15,505 nucleotides of DNA from Dehalococcoidales bacterium (GTDB taxonomy: Bacteria > Chloroflexota > Dehalococcoidia > Dehalococcoidales > UBA5760), in contig JAGYOC010000142.1 in NCBI GenBank assembly GCA_018399795.1, positions 1 through 15,505 of the forward strand, given 5' to 3'. Made by a program: the position numbers and the translations under genes. Below the pieces are notes generated by a model. The model worked only from the letters and a program-made list of their open reading frames with translations, ran no database searches and was not told where the DNA came from. This document shows, piece after piece, positions 1-7,761 of the stretch (positions within the stretch are counted from its first letter, which is position 1; the number at the start of each line of letters is the position of its first letter).

Positions 1-1667
1 AAGGCACCAGCAATGATGACTCGTTCAAGATCGGAACAGGGGATACCCACGCTACTCGACAACGTCTTGCAGCCGGCATACATCGCAGCCTTTGCCCGCA
101 GCAGATTATCTATATCCACTTCGGTAATAACGATATCCTTCCCAATCTGGGTATCAGCCGCCGCCACAATGAGATACTCATAGCCATCGCTGCCTCTCCT
201 GATCCCGGCCGTACCAGCATCTACATTGAACTTGCCGTTGGGACTTATCAAACCGGATTCAAGCAGTCTGGCGACAATATTTAGAAGCCCTGAACCACAG
301 ATACCCTTCGGCTTCTCTCCACCGATGGTGTGGACCTCCGGCTCAAATTGCGAGTCAATATCAAAATCCTCAATCGCACCACTGGCGGCTATCATACCGT
401 GCCTAATGCCACCGCCTTCAAAGGCCGGACCAGCCGAGCATGCGGTAGTTACCATCCATTCCGAATTACCGATAACAATCTCTCCATTGGTACCGATATC
501 AATATAAAAGGTCAGCTTTTTGCTCTGATGCATTCCCGATGCCACTACTCCCGAGACAATATCACCACCGACATAGCTAGACACGGAAGGAAAGGAAAAG
601 AGGTGAACATGCCTTGCACTACGGATTCCCAGTGATCGTGCCTTAACCGGGGGGAAAAAGCTGGCCACGGGGGTATAAGGCGCCAGTCTAATATATTTGG
701 GATCAATGCCAAGGAGGATATGCGTCATTGTGGTGTTACCGGCAGCGGTCATATGCCCTATATCAGTCATGCGAGCATTACCCCTGGCCATTAATTCGAC
801 TATTATCTCATTGATCGTGTTTACCACAGCACGATGAAGTTCCTTCAACCCACCGGGTCTCTGGGAGCGGGCGATACGGGTAATCACGTCCTCCCCGTAG
901 ACTATTTGCCGGTTAACAGTAACAGCTTCAGCCACCACCTCCCCACGGTTCAGGTCAAGCAGCTGGCCGCAGACAGTAGTCGTGCCGATGTCAAAAGCCA
1001 GAGCATAGTGCTTGTTGATGGTATTGCCCGGTTCAACATTTATCAGAGTCGTTTTGCGCTTATCGGACTTAGTCTTAATCGCCTTTACCAGAGTGGTAGC
1101 CGTAACCCGATACTTCTTCCGGCGAAGCACCCGGGGTAGCTTCCGCAATACCCCGGGGTCCACACCAGTAGAACTGAGATTACAGTGTTTCCTCAACTCT
1201 CTCAGTAACCGGGACAGGTCGGAGGTATTATCCCCCAGTGTAGGCGTTGGCAATTCGAGATAGCACTTACTCAACGGGGGCTTGAACCTCCAACCTGTCG
1301 CCGTTGCTTCTATTAAATCGGCGCCAGCTGCCGACACACGCTTCTCCCGGCCAACCACCGCCGTCTCCAGCCTTGATTCCACCGGGATACTTACCGTTAA
1401 TTCGGTAAGTATATTGCTTCGACAGGCCCTGCGTATCCCCTGTTTCCATTCTTCAGGGGAAAGGCCCTCACCACCCCCCTGCACCTCCCCCTTTTCTACG
1501 ACAACCTTACAGGTGCCGCAGACACCAGCACCCCCACAGGACGCGGAGATATGCACACCGGCATCAATGGCCGCCTTCAGCAGGTTCGTTCCCTTTCCAA
1601 CGACAATATCGACATTGTCGGGCTCAAAGTGAACCTTAACCTCGTTATAAACCCTGGATTCCCTCAA
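1..1667 (-). CDS. Corrinoid-activating [2Fe-2S]/ASKHA protein (RACo/AcsV-like, DUF4445), 3' end cut by the window edge
   Basis: This protein probably reactivates the Co(II) form of a corrinoid protein by ATP-driven one-electron reduction. The reading frame is open for 555 codons from 1667 to base 1. The N-terminus is a plant-type [2Fe-2S] ferredoxin domain with Cys44, Cys50, Cys53 and Cys82 (C-X5-C-X2-C then C). A linker of about 140 residues leads to an ASKHA-type ATPase region with the phosphate motif AFDIGTTT (D226) and later YIDIGTNGE and CGSGLLN. The visible end, VIIAGA, is where the family usually continues for roughly another 80-100 residues, so the C-terminus is missing. The start is a TTG at 1665-1667 with GGAG five bases upstream; no ATG or GTG precedes it in frame after the fhs stop. 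It lies 33 bases after fhs and is surely co-transcribed. Related RamA-type activators serve methylamine or O-demethylase corrinoid proteins; the fhs/cooC context favours the corrinoid iron-sulfur protein of the acetyl-CoA pathway. Family is sure, exact partner is inference. Confidence 0.9.
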   Translation of the reverse strand, partial: MRESRVYNEVKVHFEPDNVDIVVGKGTNLLKAAIDAGVHISASCGGAGVCGTCKVVVEKGEVQGGGEGLSPEEWKQGIRRACRSNILTELTVSIPVESRLETAVVGREKRVSAAGADLIEATATGWRFKPPLSKCYLELPTPTLGDNTSDLSRLLRELRKHCNLSSTGVDPGVLRKLPRVLRRKKYRVTATTLVKAIKTKSDKRKTTLINVEPGNTINKHYALAFDIGTTTVCGQLLDLNRGEVVAEAVTVNRQIVYGEDVITRIARSQRPGGLKELHRAVVNTINEIIVELMARGNARMTDIGHMTAAGNTTMTHILLGIDPKYIRLAPYTPVASFFPPVKARSLGIRSARHVHLFSFPSVSSYVGGDIVSGVVASGMHQSKKLTFYIDIGTNGEIVIGNSEWMVTTACSAGPAFEGGGIRHGMIAASGAIEDFDIDSQFEPEVHTIGGEKPKGICGSGLLNIVARLLESGLISPNGKFNVDAGTAGIRRGSDGYEYLIVAAADTQIGKDIVITEVDIDNLLRAKAAMYAGCKTLSSSVGIPCSDLERVIIAGA

Positions 1668-1700
1668 ATCAGCTCCAATGCAATAAGCAAACCAGATTGA

Positions 1701-3464
1701 TCAAAACAGGCCCATTACCTTCCCGGTATTGACATCGACATCGACCTTCCTGAAGGCAGGGTCAGAGGACGTGCCCGGCATCAGGCTGATTGTACCAGCA
1801 CAGGGACAGAGGAATTTAGCACCGGAGTAAATCAATACATCGCGAATGGGAAGAGTCCACCCCTTGGGCACACCCTTCAAGGATGGGTCATGCGAAAGGC
1901 TGAGGTGTGTCTTTACCATCATGGTAGCGTACTCGTCATACTTGGAGTCAGCCTCGAAGCGCTTCGCCTTGGCCTCAGCCTCAGGAGACCAGGATACACC
2001 GTCGGCACCATAGACAACTTTGGCAATCTTGTCCACTCTATCCCTCAATTTCATCTCGTTGGGATACAGGAAACGGAACTCGTTCTCCTCTTCACAGGCT
2101 TCCTTGACCACATCGGCCAGTTCAAGTGCACCATCACCACCATCTGCCCAGTGGGTAGATACAGCACATCGTGCACCCTCTGCCTCGGCTGCTTTTCTCA
2201 CCATATCTATTTCCGCCTTGGTATCGGTGTGGAAGCAGTTGATGCAGACCACCGGATTGATACCGGATTTACGGATAACATCGATGAGATGCTGCATATT
2301 GGGCAAACCCTTCTCGAGAAGCTCCAGGTTCTCCTTGGTATAGGCCTCAGGCAAGGGCAGGCCGGCTACCACCTTGGGCCCACCACCGTGCATCTTCAAT
2401 GCGCGGATGGTGGTCGTCAGTACCGAGACATGCGGCTTAAGCCCGCTGAAGCGGCACTTTACGTTCCAGAACTTTTCGAAACCGATATCGGCGGCAAAAC
2501 CGCTCTCAGTAACATGGTAGTCGAACATCTTGAGGCCAATTCGGTCCGCTATAATGGAGGATTGACCCACTGCTATATTGGCAAATGGGCCGGCATGGAC
2601 CATACAGGGCTGGTACTCCACCGTACTACAAAGCGTCGGGTTGATAGTATTGCGCATCCATGCTGTCATGGCGCCGCCCACTTCAAGGTCACCTGTAGTA
2701 ATCGGATTACCCTTCTTATCGAAGGCCACTGTTATTTTATCCATTCTCTCACGCAAATCGGACAGGTCTCTGACAATGGAAAGCATAGCCATCAACTCGG
2801 AGCTTACGGCAATGCCGAATTTGGACTGCATGGTAAAGCCATCAGCACGACCACCGAGTCCGATGACGATATTCCTCAGACTCTGGGCACAGAAATCCAT
2901 TATCCAGCCCATCTCTACACGGGTCGGATCCACATTAAGGCGAGGCATCCTGGTAAGCCTGGCAAGCTGCTCATCATCATAGTTGCGCTCGTGCTGCATC
3001 CTGGCGGTAAGGGCTACCATAGCCAGGTTATGTGCGTTCATAATATCGTTAATATCACCGGTCAAACCCATAGAGAACTCGGTCAAGGGTATCAGCAGGG
3101 CATTACCACCTCCAGCAGCGGTACCCTTGATATTCATTGTAGGACCACCGGAGGGCTGGCGGAGACAACCACCCACGTTCAGGCCACGCTTGCCCATTCC
3201 TTCCATAAGACCACAGGACGTAGTACTCTTTCCTTCGCCCAGCGGTGTCGGGGTTATGGCGGTAACCTCGATATATTTGCCATCGGGCCTGTCCTTGAGC
3301 CTGTCCATAATCTTGAGGAAATCAAGCTTGCTCAGCCTTCCATGCTGCAGAAGCTCGTCCTTTTCCAGCCCCAGTTTTTCGCGCCACTCATCAGGAGTGG
3401 GCATATTTTTTTCTGCCGCCTCTGAAATCTGCCAGTCTTTCATTTCCACTGCGTTGTAAGCCAT
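1701..3464 (-). CDS. fhs: Formate-tetrahydrofolate ligase (10-formyl-THF synthetase)
   Basis: This cytoplasmic enzyme joins formate to tetrahydrofolate using ATP, the entry step of the methyl branch of the Wood-Ljungdahl pathway and a source of formyl groups for purines. The 587-residue product is slightly longer than the usual 555-560. The ATP-binding loop [12 protein letters not shown] is at residues 71-82, followed by the RQPS-GPT and IKGTAAGGG blocks (102-120), HAGPFANIA (290-298), [11 protein letters not shown] (318-328), [10 protein letters not shown] (336-345), [10 protein letters not shown] (354-363) and the terminal GLF. The LGEGKST form of the loop and the C-terminal GTISLMPG block resemble the eukaryotic C1-THF-synthase domain more than the acetogen form (PAGEGKTTT). 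The start ATG has AGGAGG four bases upstream. It is the middle gene of cooC-fhs-corrinoid activator and may also have its own extended -10 promoter at 3498-3506. No catalytic motif appears missing. Confidence 0.97.
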   Translation of the reverse strand: MAYNAVEMKDWQISEAAEKNMPTPDEWREKLGLEKDELLQHGRLSKLDFLKIMDRLKDRPDGKYIEVTAITPTPLGEGKSTTSCGLMEGMGKRGLNVGGCLRQPSGGPTMNIKGTAAGGGNALLIPLTEFSMGLTGDINDIMNAHNLAMVALTARMQHERNYDDEQLARLTRMPRLNVDPTRVEMGWIMDFCAQSLRNIVIGLGGRADGFTMQSKFGIAVSSELMAMLSIVRDLSDLRERMDKITVAFDKKGNPITTGDLEVGGAMTAWMRNTINPTLCSTVEYQPCMVHAGPFANIAVGQSSIIADRIGLKMFDYHVTESGFAADIGFEKFWNVKCRFSGLKPHVSVLTTTIRALKMHGGGPKVVAGLPLPEAYTKENLELLEKGLPNMQHLIDVIRKSGINPVVCINCFHTDTKAEIDMVRKAAEAEGARCAVSTHWADGGDGALELADVVKEACEEENEFRFLYPNEMKLRDRVDKIAKVVYGADGVSWSPEAEAKAKRFEADSKYDEYATMMVKTHLSLSHDPSLKGVPKGWTLPIRDVLIYSGAKFLCPCAGTISLMPGTSSDPAFRKVDVDVNTGKVMGLF

Positions 3465-3497
3465 GGTACCTCCTAAATACAGTTTAATATTACCGAA

Positions 3498-3506
3498 ATT
3501 ATATCA
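3498..3506 (-). promoter_or_regulatory. Possible internal promoter for fhs (extended -10)
   Basis: On the minus strand the sequence TGATATAAT is a perfect extended -10 (TG-N-TATAAT). Transcription would start about 26 bases before the fhs ATG. No good -35 is present at 17-18 bases, which extended -10 promoters can tolerate. It lies in the 171-base gap between cooC and fhs. Confidence 0.45.
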
Positions 3507-3635
3507 ACTCTCAACGGAAGACTCTACCCGCCACAAACTGCTTCAGCCAATACGGCAGGTAGGCACCATTAGAAAGGTTATTAAGATTAAGCCTGCCCGG
3601 TTTCAGCCCCGTTCATTTTCATTTTCGTCAGGCGC

Positions 3636-4397
3636 TCAGGAGACCAGCATACGATATATTTTGCTCACCTCCTGGTTAACCTTAAGGCTGGCTTCAACAC
3701 CGGGAATACCAGCTATTTCCGCCTCCACCAACGCAGGATCATAGGGTATAAATCCAAGTATTTCGAAGTCGACCAGACTTGAGGCTAATCTATCCTTATC
3801 CTGCTCATTTTTAATTTTATTCCCGACAACAGATATATTGCCCAGGCCAATGTCTTCCGCCAGACCGGCAATACGACGTGCGGTGTCTATGCTGAGTCGT
3901 CCCGGCTCCACCACGATTATCAACTTTTGCACCGCCCTTGCAGTTCCGCGGCTCAAGTGCTCTATTCCAGCCTCCATATCCAGTATGACCACTTCACCTC
4001 TCTGCACAAGCAGGTGAGCCAGCAGGGCCTGCAATAGTGTGCCTTCTGGGCAGTAGCAGCCGGTGCCACCCCTCTTTATCCGCCCCATCACCATCAGGCT
4101 GATACCGTTATATTTCCGGGAATATTTGTCTGGAAGGTCACTGACTTTGGGGTTCAATTTGAAGAATGACGCTGCTTGACCAGGTCTGGCACCCGTTCTC
4201 TCCTCAATGAGTTCATTGAGATTTGATATCGGGGTAATATCCTCTGATTCGGGGAATCCGAGCGTAGTTGCCAGATTAGCATCGGGATCAGCATCGATAG
4301 CGATAACAGAATAACCCGACCGGGCAAATTCATTGCAAAGCAGTGCAGATATAAGGGTCTTTCCTACTCCCCCTTTCCCACTAACAGCAATTTTCAT
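3636..4397 (-). CDS. cooC: CooC/AcsF-type nickel-insertion ATPase
   Basis: A MinD-like P-loop ATPase of the CooC family, which uses ATP to help load nickel into carbon monoxide dehydrogenase or acetyl-CoA synthase. The 253-residue protein opens with the deviant Walker A loop GKGGVGKT (residues 7-14). It continues with IDADPDANL (34-42), the Cys-Tyr-Cys motif C114-X-C116 that matches the nickel-binding CXC at the CooC dimer interface, and the switch II region LDMEAGIEHLSRGT (139-152). I chose the ATG at 4395-4397 because it directly precedes the MKIAVSGKGG start typical of the family and has AGG six bases upstream. The frame is open from a TTG at 4466, but those 23 residues look non-native; TTG and GTG codons immediately before the ATG are alternatives. 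It is the first gene after the promoter at 4514-4543, with fhs and the corrinoid activator downstream. The CXC motif and neighbours separate it from ParA or MinD partition ATPases. Confidence 0.9.
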   Translation of the reverse strand: MKIAVSGKGGVGKTLISALLCNEFARSGYSVIAIDADPDANLATTLGFPESEDITPISNLNELIEERTGARPGQAASFFKLNPKVSDLPDKYSRKYNGISLMVMGRIKRGGTGCYCPEGTLLQALLAHLLVQRGEVVILDMEAGIEHLSRGTARAVQKLIIVVEPGRLSIDTARRIAGLAEDIGLGNISVVGNKIKNEQDKDRLASSLVDFEILGFIPYDPALVEAEIAGIPGVEASLKVNQEVSKIYRMLVS

Positions 4398-4513
4398 CAC
4401 CAACCTGCCTCGGAAAATAGCGGCAACCGGTAATCGTAGGAAAGAAATTTTTGCCCGGTTTACCAAGAATTAAGTAGAATGAAGTAATTGAAAAGCCTAT
4501 TGTTTACTTGCTT

Positions 4514-4543
4514 ATTCTATCATTTTGAATGTCTATGAGTCAA
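4514..4543 (-). promoter_or_regulatory. Promoter of the cooC-fhs-activator operon
   Basis: Minus strand: -35 TTGACT (4538-4543), an 18-base spacer, then -10 TAGAAT (4514-4519). Both boxes match five of six consensus positions. The predicted leader to the cooC ATG is about 110 bases. It stands back to back with the plus-strand promoter at 4569-4597, with 25 bases between the two -35 boxes. Confidence 0.65.
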
Positions 4544-4568
4544 TTTATGGCACCAGAGCTTGAAGGCC

Positions 4569-4597
4569 TTGACAAAATTCTGAAGCTTAACTAAAGT
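4569..4597 (+). promoter_or_regulatory. Promoter of the PPC-domain gene
   Basis: Plus strand: consensus -35 TTGACA (4569-4574), a 17-base spacer and -10 TAAAGT (4592-4597, four of six positions). The leader to the ATG at 4695 would be about 90 bases. The right arm of the shared inverted repeat begins eight bases past the -10 box. Confidence 0.55.
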
Positions 4598-4694
4598 AAC
4601 GATGATAAGCAAGTAATGATAGAAGTATCGTTCGAAAACATGACCAGCATCAGTGCAATTCGGTTTCCATAAGATTTAGATAAAGGGCCTATTA

Positions 4695-5150
4695 ATGAAG
4701 ATATCTCAGGGGAATATCGGACGAGTATTTGTGATTCGTCTTGAAGATGAAGACACGATACCCTCCTGTATCGAGCGTTTTGCCATGGAAAACGGCGTAT
4801 CTCTGGGTCATGCCGTGCTTGTCGGCGGTATCGGGGGTGGTGAGATAGTGGTCGGTCCACGCCGTTCTACGGAGATGCCTCCCGAACCGATGTATATACC
4901 CGTTGATGGTGCTCATGAAGTAGTTGGTGTCGGCATACTTGCTCCTGACGAAGAGGGAAAACCGGTACTGCACATCCACGCAGCACTGGGCCGGGCGGGA
5001 CACACTATATGCGGATGCCTGAGACCCGGTGTTGAAACGTGGATAGTAGCTGAGGTAATCCTCTATGAAATCCTCGACGCGGAGGCAACAAGGGTCAGGG
5101 ACAAAGAAAGTGGTTTTTCCCTTCTAATCCCGGAGGAAGGGCAGAAATAA
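4695..5150 (+). CDS. PPC/DUF296-domain protein, possible DNA-binding protein
   Basis: A 151-residue protein made almost entirely of one PPC (plant and prokaryote conserved, DUF296) domain. Visible family marks are the N-terminal GRVFVIRLEDED, the glycine-rich VLVGGIGGGE near residue 45, and the HIHAALGRAGHTICGCLRPG block near residues 95-115, whose paired histidines are the usual candidate metal ligands. The domain is followed by a conserved strand (EVILYEIL). In plants this domain is joined to AT-hooks and binds DNA; bacterial single-domain members have no AT-hook and their role is largely unknown. AAAGGG lies seven bases before the ATG. It is transcribed divergently from the cooC-fhs operon with a shared inverted repeat between them, so a role in regulating that operon is possible but is inference. 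No membrane segment or signal peptide is seen. Confidence 0.85.
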   Translation: MKISQGNIGRVFVIRLEDEDTIPSCIERFAMENGVSLGHAVLVGGIGGGEIVVGPRRSTEMPPEPMYIPVDGAHEVVGVGILAPDEEGKPVLHIHAALGRAGHTICGCLRPGVETWIVAEVILYEILDAEATRVRDKESGFSLLIPEEGQK

Positions 5151-5196
5151 ACACTATCACCGTATCACTACAGATTATCGCTTAATCACATATTCT

Positions 5197-5239
5197 CCGC
5201 ACCCGGATATGAACAATAACCACCGGACATAAGGTGCGG
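5197..5239. repeat. 7-bp inverted repeat upstream of the DegV promoter
   Basis: CCGCACC (5197-5203) and GGTGCGG (5233-5239) are perfect reverse complements around a 29-base loop, which itself contains CGG and CCG near its ends. The right arm ends one base before the -35 box of the DegV promoter. It could be a weak terminator for the PPC gene (though no T-run follows) or an upstream regulator site. Confidence 0.3.
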
Positions 5240-5240
5240 G

Positions 5241-5270
5241 CTGACAAGAGGTAGACCGATAAGATATAAT
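5241..5270 (+). promoter_or_regulatory. Promoter of the DegV-family gene
   Basis: -35 CTGACA (5241-5246, five of six), an 18-base spacer and a perfect -10 TATAAT (5265-5270). Transcription would start near 5277, leaving a leader of about 75 bases. A consensus ribosome site AAGGAG (5340-5345) lies seven bases before the ATG at 5353. Confidence 0.65.
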
Positions 5271-5352
5271 CAATCACAGTCCGAAACCTCTCTATAAAAA
5301 TAAATCAAGGCCGCAGATATATCAGCGCTTGATGGGATTAAGGAGTTAGCAC

Positions 5353-6222
5353 ATGGCAAATACCGCCGTTATGACAGATACTGTAAGCTATTTACCAGAG
5401 GAACTGGCTGCCAAATACGACATCCTGCAGGCCCCGGTACACATTCTTATGAACGGTGAGTCGTACCCCGAAAACGAGATCGAACTGGCCTCCTTCTACG
5501 AGAAAATTCCGGCCTGGAAGGAAAACGACAGGCTACCCACAACATCATCGCCATCACCAGACGACTTCGTAAATGCATACCGCAAGTTGGCTACAGAGGG
5601 TGAATCGATCATATATATCGGCTATAGCGAACACTTGGGTATGGCAGTCCAATCAGCCAACTTGGCCCGGGACCTCGTCAAGGACGAATTGACCGGTACG
5701 AAGATAGAGATACTCGATTCCAAGAGCTGGGGTGGGGCCCAGATGTTGATAACCCTCGAGCTGGTCAGAGCCAACAGGTCCGGAGCCAGTCTCGATGAAC
5801 TGCTACGACTGGCCACTGATATGATCGAGAAGATGAATCAGGTTATCCTCTCCGACAACCTTTATTACCTGGCCAAGGGTGGCAGGATACATAAGGCAAG
5901 ACCCTGGGCAAACTCCAAGGTGAGCAATACCGCATTACTCAAGCTCGATGCTTCCACCGGGGGAAAGACCACCCCAGTTGCGAGGTGCAGAACCAAAGGA
6001 GAAACCCTGGAAACACTATTTGGCATGATGGCCAGTAAACATCCCAAAGGAAAACTGCACGTCGTCATCAATCACGCCGACTCCCCGGTTGAAGCAGGAC
6101 AACTAAAGGACGAGATTATGACTCGCTTCCAGTGTGAAGAGATATACATCAGCAACATCGGCCCCCTGGTCACAATTCACACCGGCCTCGGCACCCGTGT
6201 CGTAAGCTGGTGGTATGAATAG
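5353..6222 (+). CDS. DegV-family (FakB-like) fatty-acid-binding protein
   Basis: A 289-residue soluble protein of the DegV family. Studied members (FakB) hold a fatty acid and present its carboxylate to a kinase for phospholipid synthesis. The usual order of family blocks is visible: an N-terminal TDTVSYLP (in place of the common TDS-S-LP), TTSSPSPDDF near residues 62-72, a GYSEHLGMAVQSA block matching the usual G-S--LSGT-QSA, the YYLAKGGRI block near residue 170, and a C-terminal HTGLGTRVVSWW. The last block is normally HTGPG, so one position deviates. No FakA kinase is in the window. The strong AAGGAG before the ATG fixes the start. The HAD phosphatase gene follows 50 bases later on the same strand and may be co-transcribed. 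The family is clear; the bound lipid is unknown. Confidence 0.9.
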   Translation: MANTAVMTDTVSYLPEELAAKYDILQAPVHILMNGESYPENEIELASFYEKIPAWKENDRLPTTSSPSPDDFVNAYRKLATEGESIIYIGYSEHLGMAVQSANLARDLVKDELTGTKIEILDSKSWGGAQMLITLELVRANRSGASLDELLRLATDMIEKMNQVILSDNLYYLAKGGRIHKARPWANSKVSNTALLKLDASTGGKTTPVARCRTKGETLETLFGMMASKHPKGKLHVVINHADSPVEAGQLKDEIMTRFQCEEIYISNIGPLVTIHTGLGTRVVSWWYE

Positions 6223-6272
6223 CGCCGTCTCCAATTCACTGACCAGAACAGTGCCAGTAAGCACAGCAAACA

Positions 6273-7118
6273 ATGGCAATATATGGTGGCATGTTGGCGG
6301 GTAATCACTACAAGATATTAGTTATTGACATCGACGGGACGCTGGTCAGTAACGATGGTACAATATCAACGGAGAACAGGAAGGCTCTATCCATGGCAAA
6401 CGGACAGGGGCTGAAGATATGTTTGTCTACAGGAAGAGCCATACAGGCCTGCCGAAGCATTATCACCCAGCTTGAGCTGGATGGTTACCACATCTTCTTT
6501 GACGGTGCACTGGTGAGTAGTTCCTGGCCTGAACGTGTGGTTTATTCTCGTCCCATAAGCCGGAAAACCCTGAGGCAGATTATAGATTTTTCCCGGGAAA
6601 ACGATATCAGCATCGATCTATATTCAGCCAGCCGTTATTATGTGGAACAGGAAACCTGGTCCTCCAATTTACACCGTGATTTCTTCGGTATTGAACCCAC
6701 TATGACCCAATTTGCCAATCTCTGGGAGCAGGATACGATAATCAAGGCAGGTATGATCACCACCTCGGCAGAAGAGTTCGCCAAGACGGAAGCCATCCGT
6801 GACCATTTCACCGACAGACTACGCTTTTCCCGGGTTAAAACACCTAGCTACCCGGACACCGAATTCGTCAATATCGTTGCTCCGGGAGTATCCAAGGGTA
6901 GCGCTATGGAGGCGCTATCGAAGCATCTGGGAATAGATACAGGTGAAATTGTGGCTATCGGTGATGGAATGAACGATATCGAGCTACTGGCCTCGGCCGG
7001 TCTGAGCATTGCCATGGGTAACGCCCCGGATGAGGTCAAGGCAACCGCCGACGAAGTAACCCTTGATGTCAATAACAGCGGCCTGGCGGCAGCTATCGAA
7101 AAACTGCTTAGCATATAG
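6273..7118 (+). CDS. Cof-type HAD phosphatase (HAD-IIB)
   Basis: A haloacid-dehalogenase-superfamily hydrolase of the Cof type, which dephosphorylates small phosphorylated metabolites such as sugar phosphates or flavin precursors. The 281-residue length fits. Motif I is DIDGTL with the nucleophile Asp19 and acid-base Asp21. Motif II is the Ser/Thr in CLSTGRA, the motif III lysine lies in VSKGSAM near residue 208, and motif IV is GDGMNDIELL from residue 230. A substrate-specificity cap (type C2) lies between motifs II and III. The start is uncertain: the ATG at 6273 and another at 6291 both lack a clear ribosome site, and family members often start just before the strand leading to DIDGT. It follows the DegV gene by 50 bases with no obvious promoter between. 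The substrate cannot be read from sequence. Confidence 0.9.
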   Translation: MAIYGGMLAGNHYKILVIDIDGTLVSNDGTISTENRKALSMANGQGLKICLSTGRAIQACRSIITQLELDGYHIFFDGALVSSSWPERVVYSRPISRKTLRQIIDFSRENDISIDLYSASRYYVEQETWSSNLHRDFFGIEPTMTQFANLWEQDTIIKAGMITTSAEEFAKTEAIRDHFTDRLRFSRVKTPSYPDTEFVNIVAPGVSKGSAMEALSKHLGIDTGEIVAIGDGMNDIELLASAGLSIAMGNAPDEVKATADEVTLDVNNSGLAAAIEKLLSI

Positions 7119-7182
7119 CACCTCCAAGCGGCCTCCGTTTATGTTAGCCCTGAACCAGTTGCCGGTATCCTTTCAGGATTGT

Positions 7183-7761
7183 TCACCCTCCACCAGAAAT
7201 TTCTTTGCCGCAGCTGAAGGCCTTATCGATAACCTCCCCCAGCTTACGATACTGGCTGGCCGGAGAAGTGATATACGTTATCGGTGCTATCTTTTCCACG
7301 TCCGGTTCACCATCCGTGAGATATTCCTCAGAGACATAAACTTCTTCTATCCTGGCGACGAAAAGCATATGGCTTCCCAGGTCAAGTGAATGCACCACCC
7401 GGCACTCCAGATTGACCGGGCATTGGCTAATAAGCGGCACATTATCCAGCGTGCCATAGAACAAGCTGAAACCACAGTTCGTTACCTTATCAACGCTCGA
7501 CCCGGAGAACAGGCCGCAATAGTCCAATTCCCTGGCCAGACTTGCCGGAGGTATATTCAGCGAAAAAGCCGCTTTGTCCCGGATTCCGTCGTGCGAGTAT
7601 CGGTCATGCCCTATGGCCACAGACACCATCGGTGGCTCGCCGTTGGCGATACCGCCCCAGGCCGCCGTCAGAAAATTGGGCTCGCCTCTCACCATTGCTC
7701 CAACCAGAAAAACAGGCATAGGATAAACCAGTGGCTGGGCACCCATTCTAACCTTGGCCAT
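7183..7761 (-). CDS. Flavin reductase-like FMN-binding protein (flavoredoxin type)
   Basis: A 192-residue protein of the flavin-reductase-like split-barrel family, which binds FMN and often acts as flavoredoxin or an NAD(P)H:flavin oxidoreductase in anaerobes. Visible blocks are the N-terminal PLVYPMPVFLVGAM, the NFLTAAWGGIANGEPPMVSVAIG region (residues 29-51) that normally lines the flavin, KAAFSLNIPP, and the later GSHMLFVARIEEVYV strand (family form: H--f-geV). The ATG at 7761 has AAAGGAG six bases upstream. The upstream 130 bases contain two -35-like TTGAC(A/T) elements, but neither has a well-spaced -10. It is convergent with the HAD gene (64-base gap) and downstream of the methionine synthase gene on the same strand. 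The electron partner is unknown; no ferredoxin or rubredoxin gene adjoins. Confidence 0.85.
   Translation of the reverse strand: MAKVRMGAQPLVYPMPVFLVGAMVRGEPNFLTAAWGGIANGEPPMVSVAIGHDRYSHDGIRDKAAFSLNIPPASLARELDYCGLFSGSSVDKVTNCGFSLFYGTLDNVPLISQCPVNLECRVVHSLDLGSHMLFVARIEEVYVSEEYLTDGEPDVEKIAPITYITSPASQYRKLGEVIDKAFSCGKEISGGG

Larger units (their letters stand above)
4504..4616. repeat. 12-bp inverted repeat flanking the divergent promoters (possible shared operator)
   Basis: TTACTTGCTTAT at 4504-4515 is the exact reverse complement of ATAAGCAAGTAA at 4605-4616. A second perfect pair of 10 bases adjoins and shares end bases with it: TTCTATCATT at 4515-4524 and AATGATAGAA at 4615-4624. Each arm falls at or just past the -10 box of one of the two divergent promoters, so each transcript would begin in or near the same motif. 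The position suggests operators bound by one regulator; no regulator is identified. Confidence 0.6.

Noticed and set aside
226..1632. Several overlapping open frames of 60-116 codons on both strands
   Set aside because: They lie in other frames of the corrinoid-activator gene, which is continuously open on the minus strand with ferredoxin and ASKHA motifs.
1890..3425. A 511-codon open frame on the plus strand opposite fhs
   Set aside because: It is a shadow of fhs: the minus-strand product has every family motif, while the plus-strand translation has no recognisable domain and no ribosome site.
3554..3597. GGCAGG/CCTGCC inverted repeat between cooC and fhs
   Set aside because: A 6-base stem with a 32-base loop and no T-run; not convincing as a terminator or attenuator.
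4398..4466. Longer CooC start at the TTG at 4466
   Set aside because: The extra 23 residues do not belong to the family, and the ATG at 4397 gives the normal MKIAVSGKGGVGKT start.
4591..5003. Minus-strand open frames of 89 and 103 codons
   Set aside because: They oppose the PPC gene, cross the divergent promoter region, and lack family features and ribosome sites.
7149..7177. CCTGAA/TTCAGG inverted repeat between the convergent HAD and flavin reductase genes
   Set aside because: A 6-base AT-containing stem with a 17-base loop and no T-run; likely chance.
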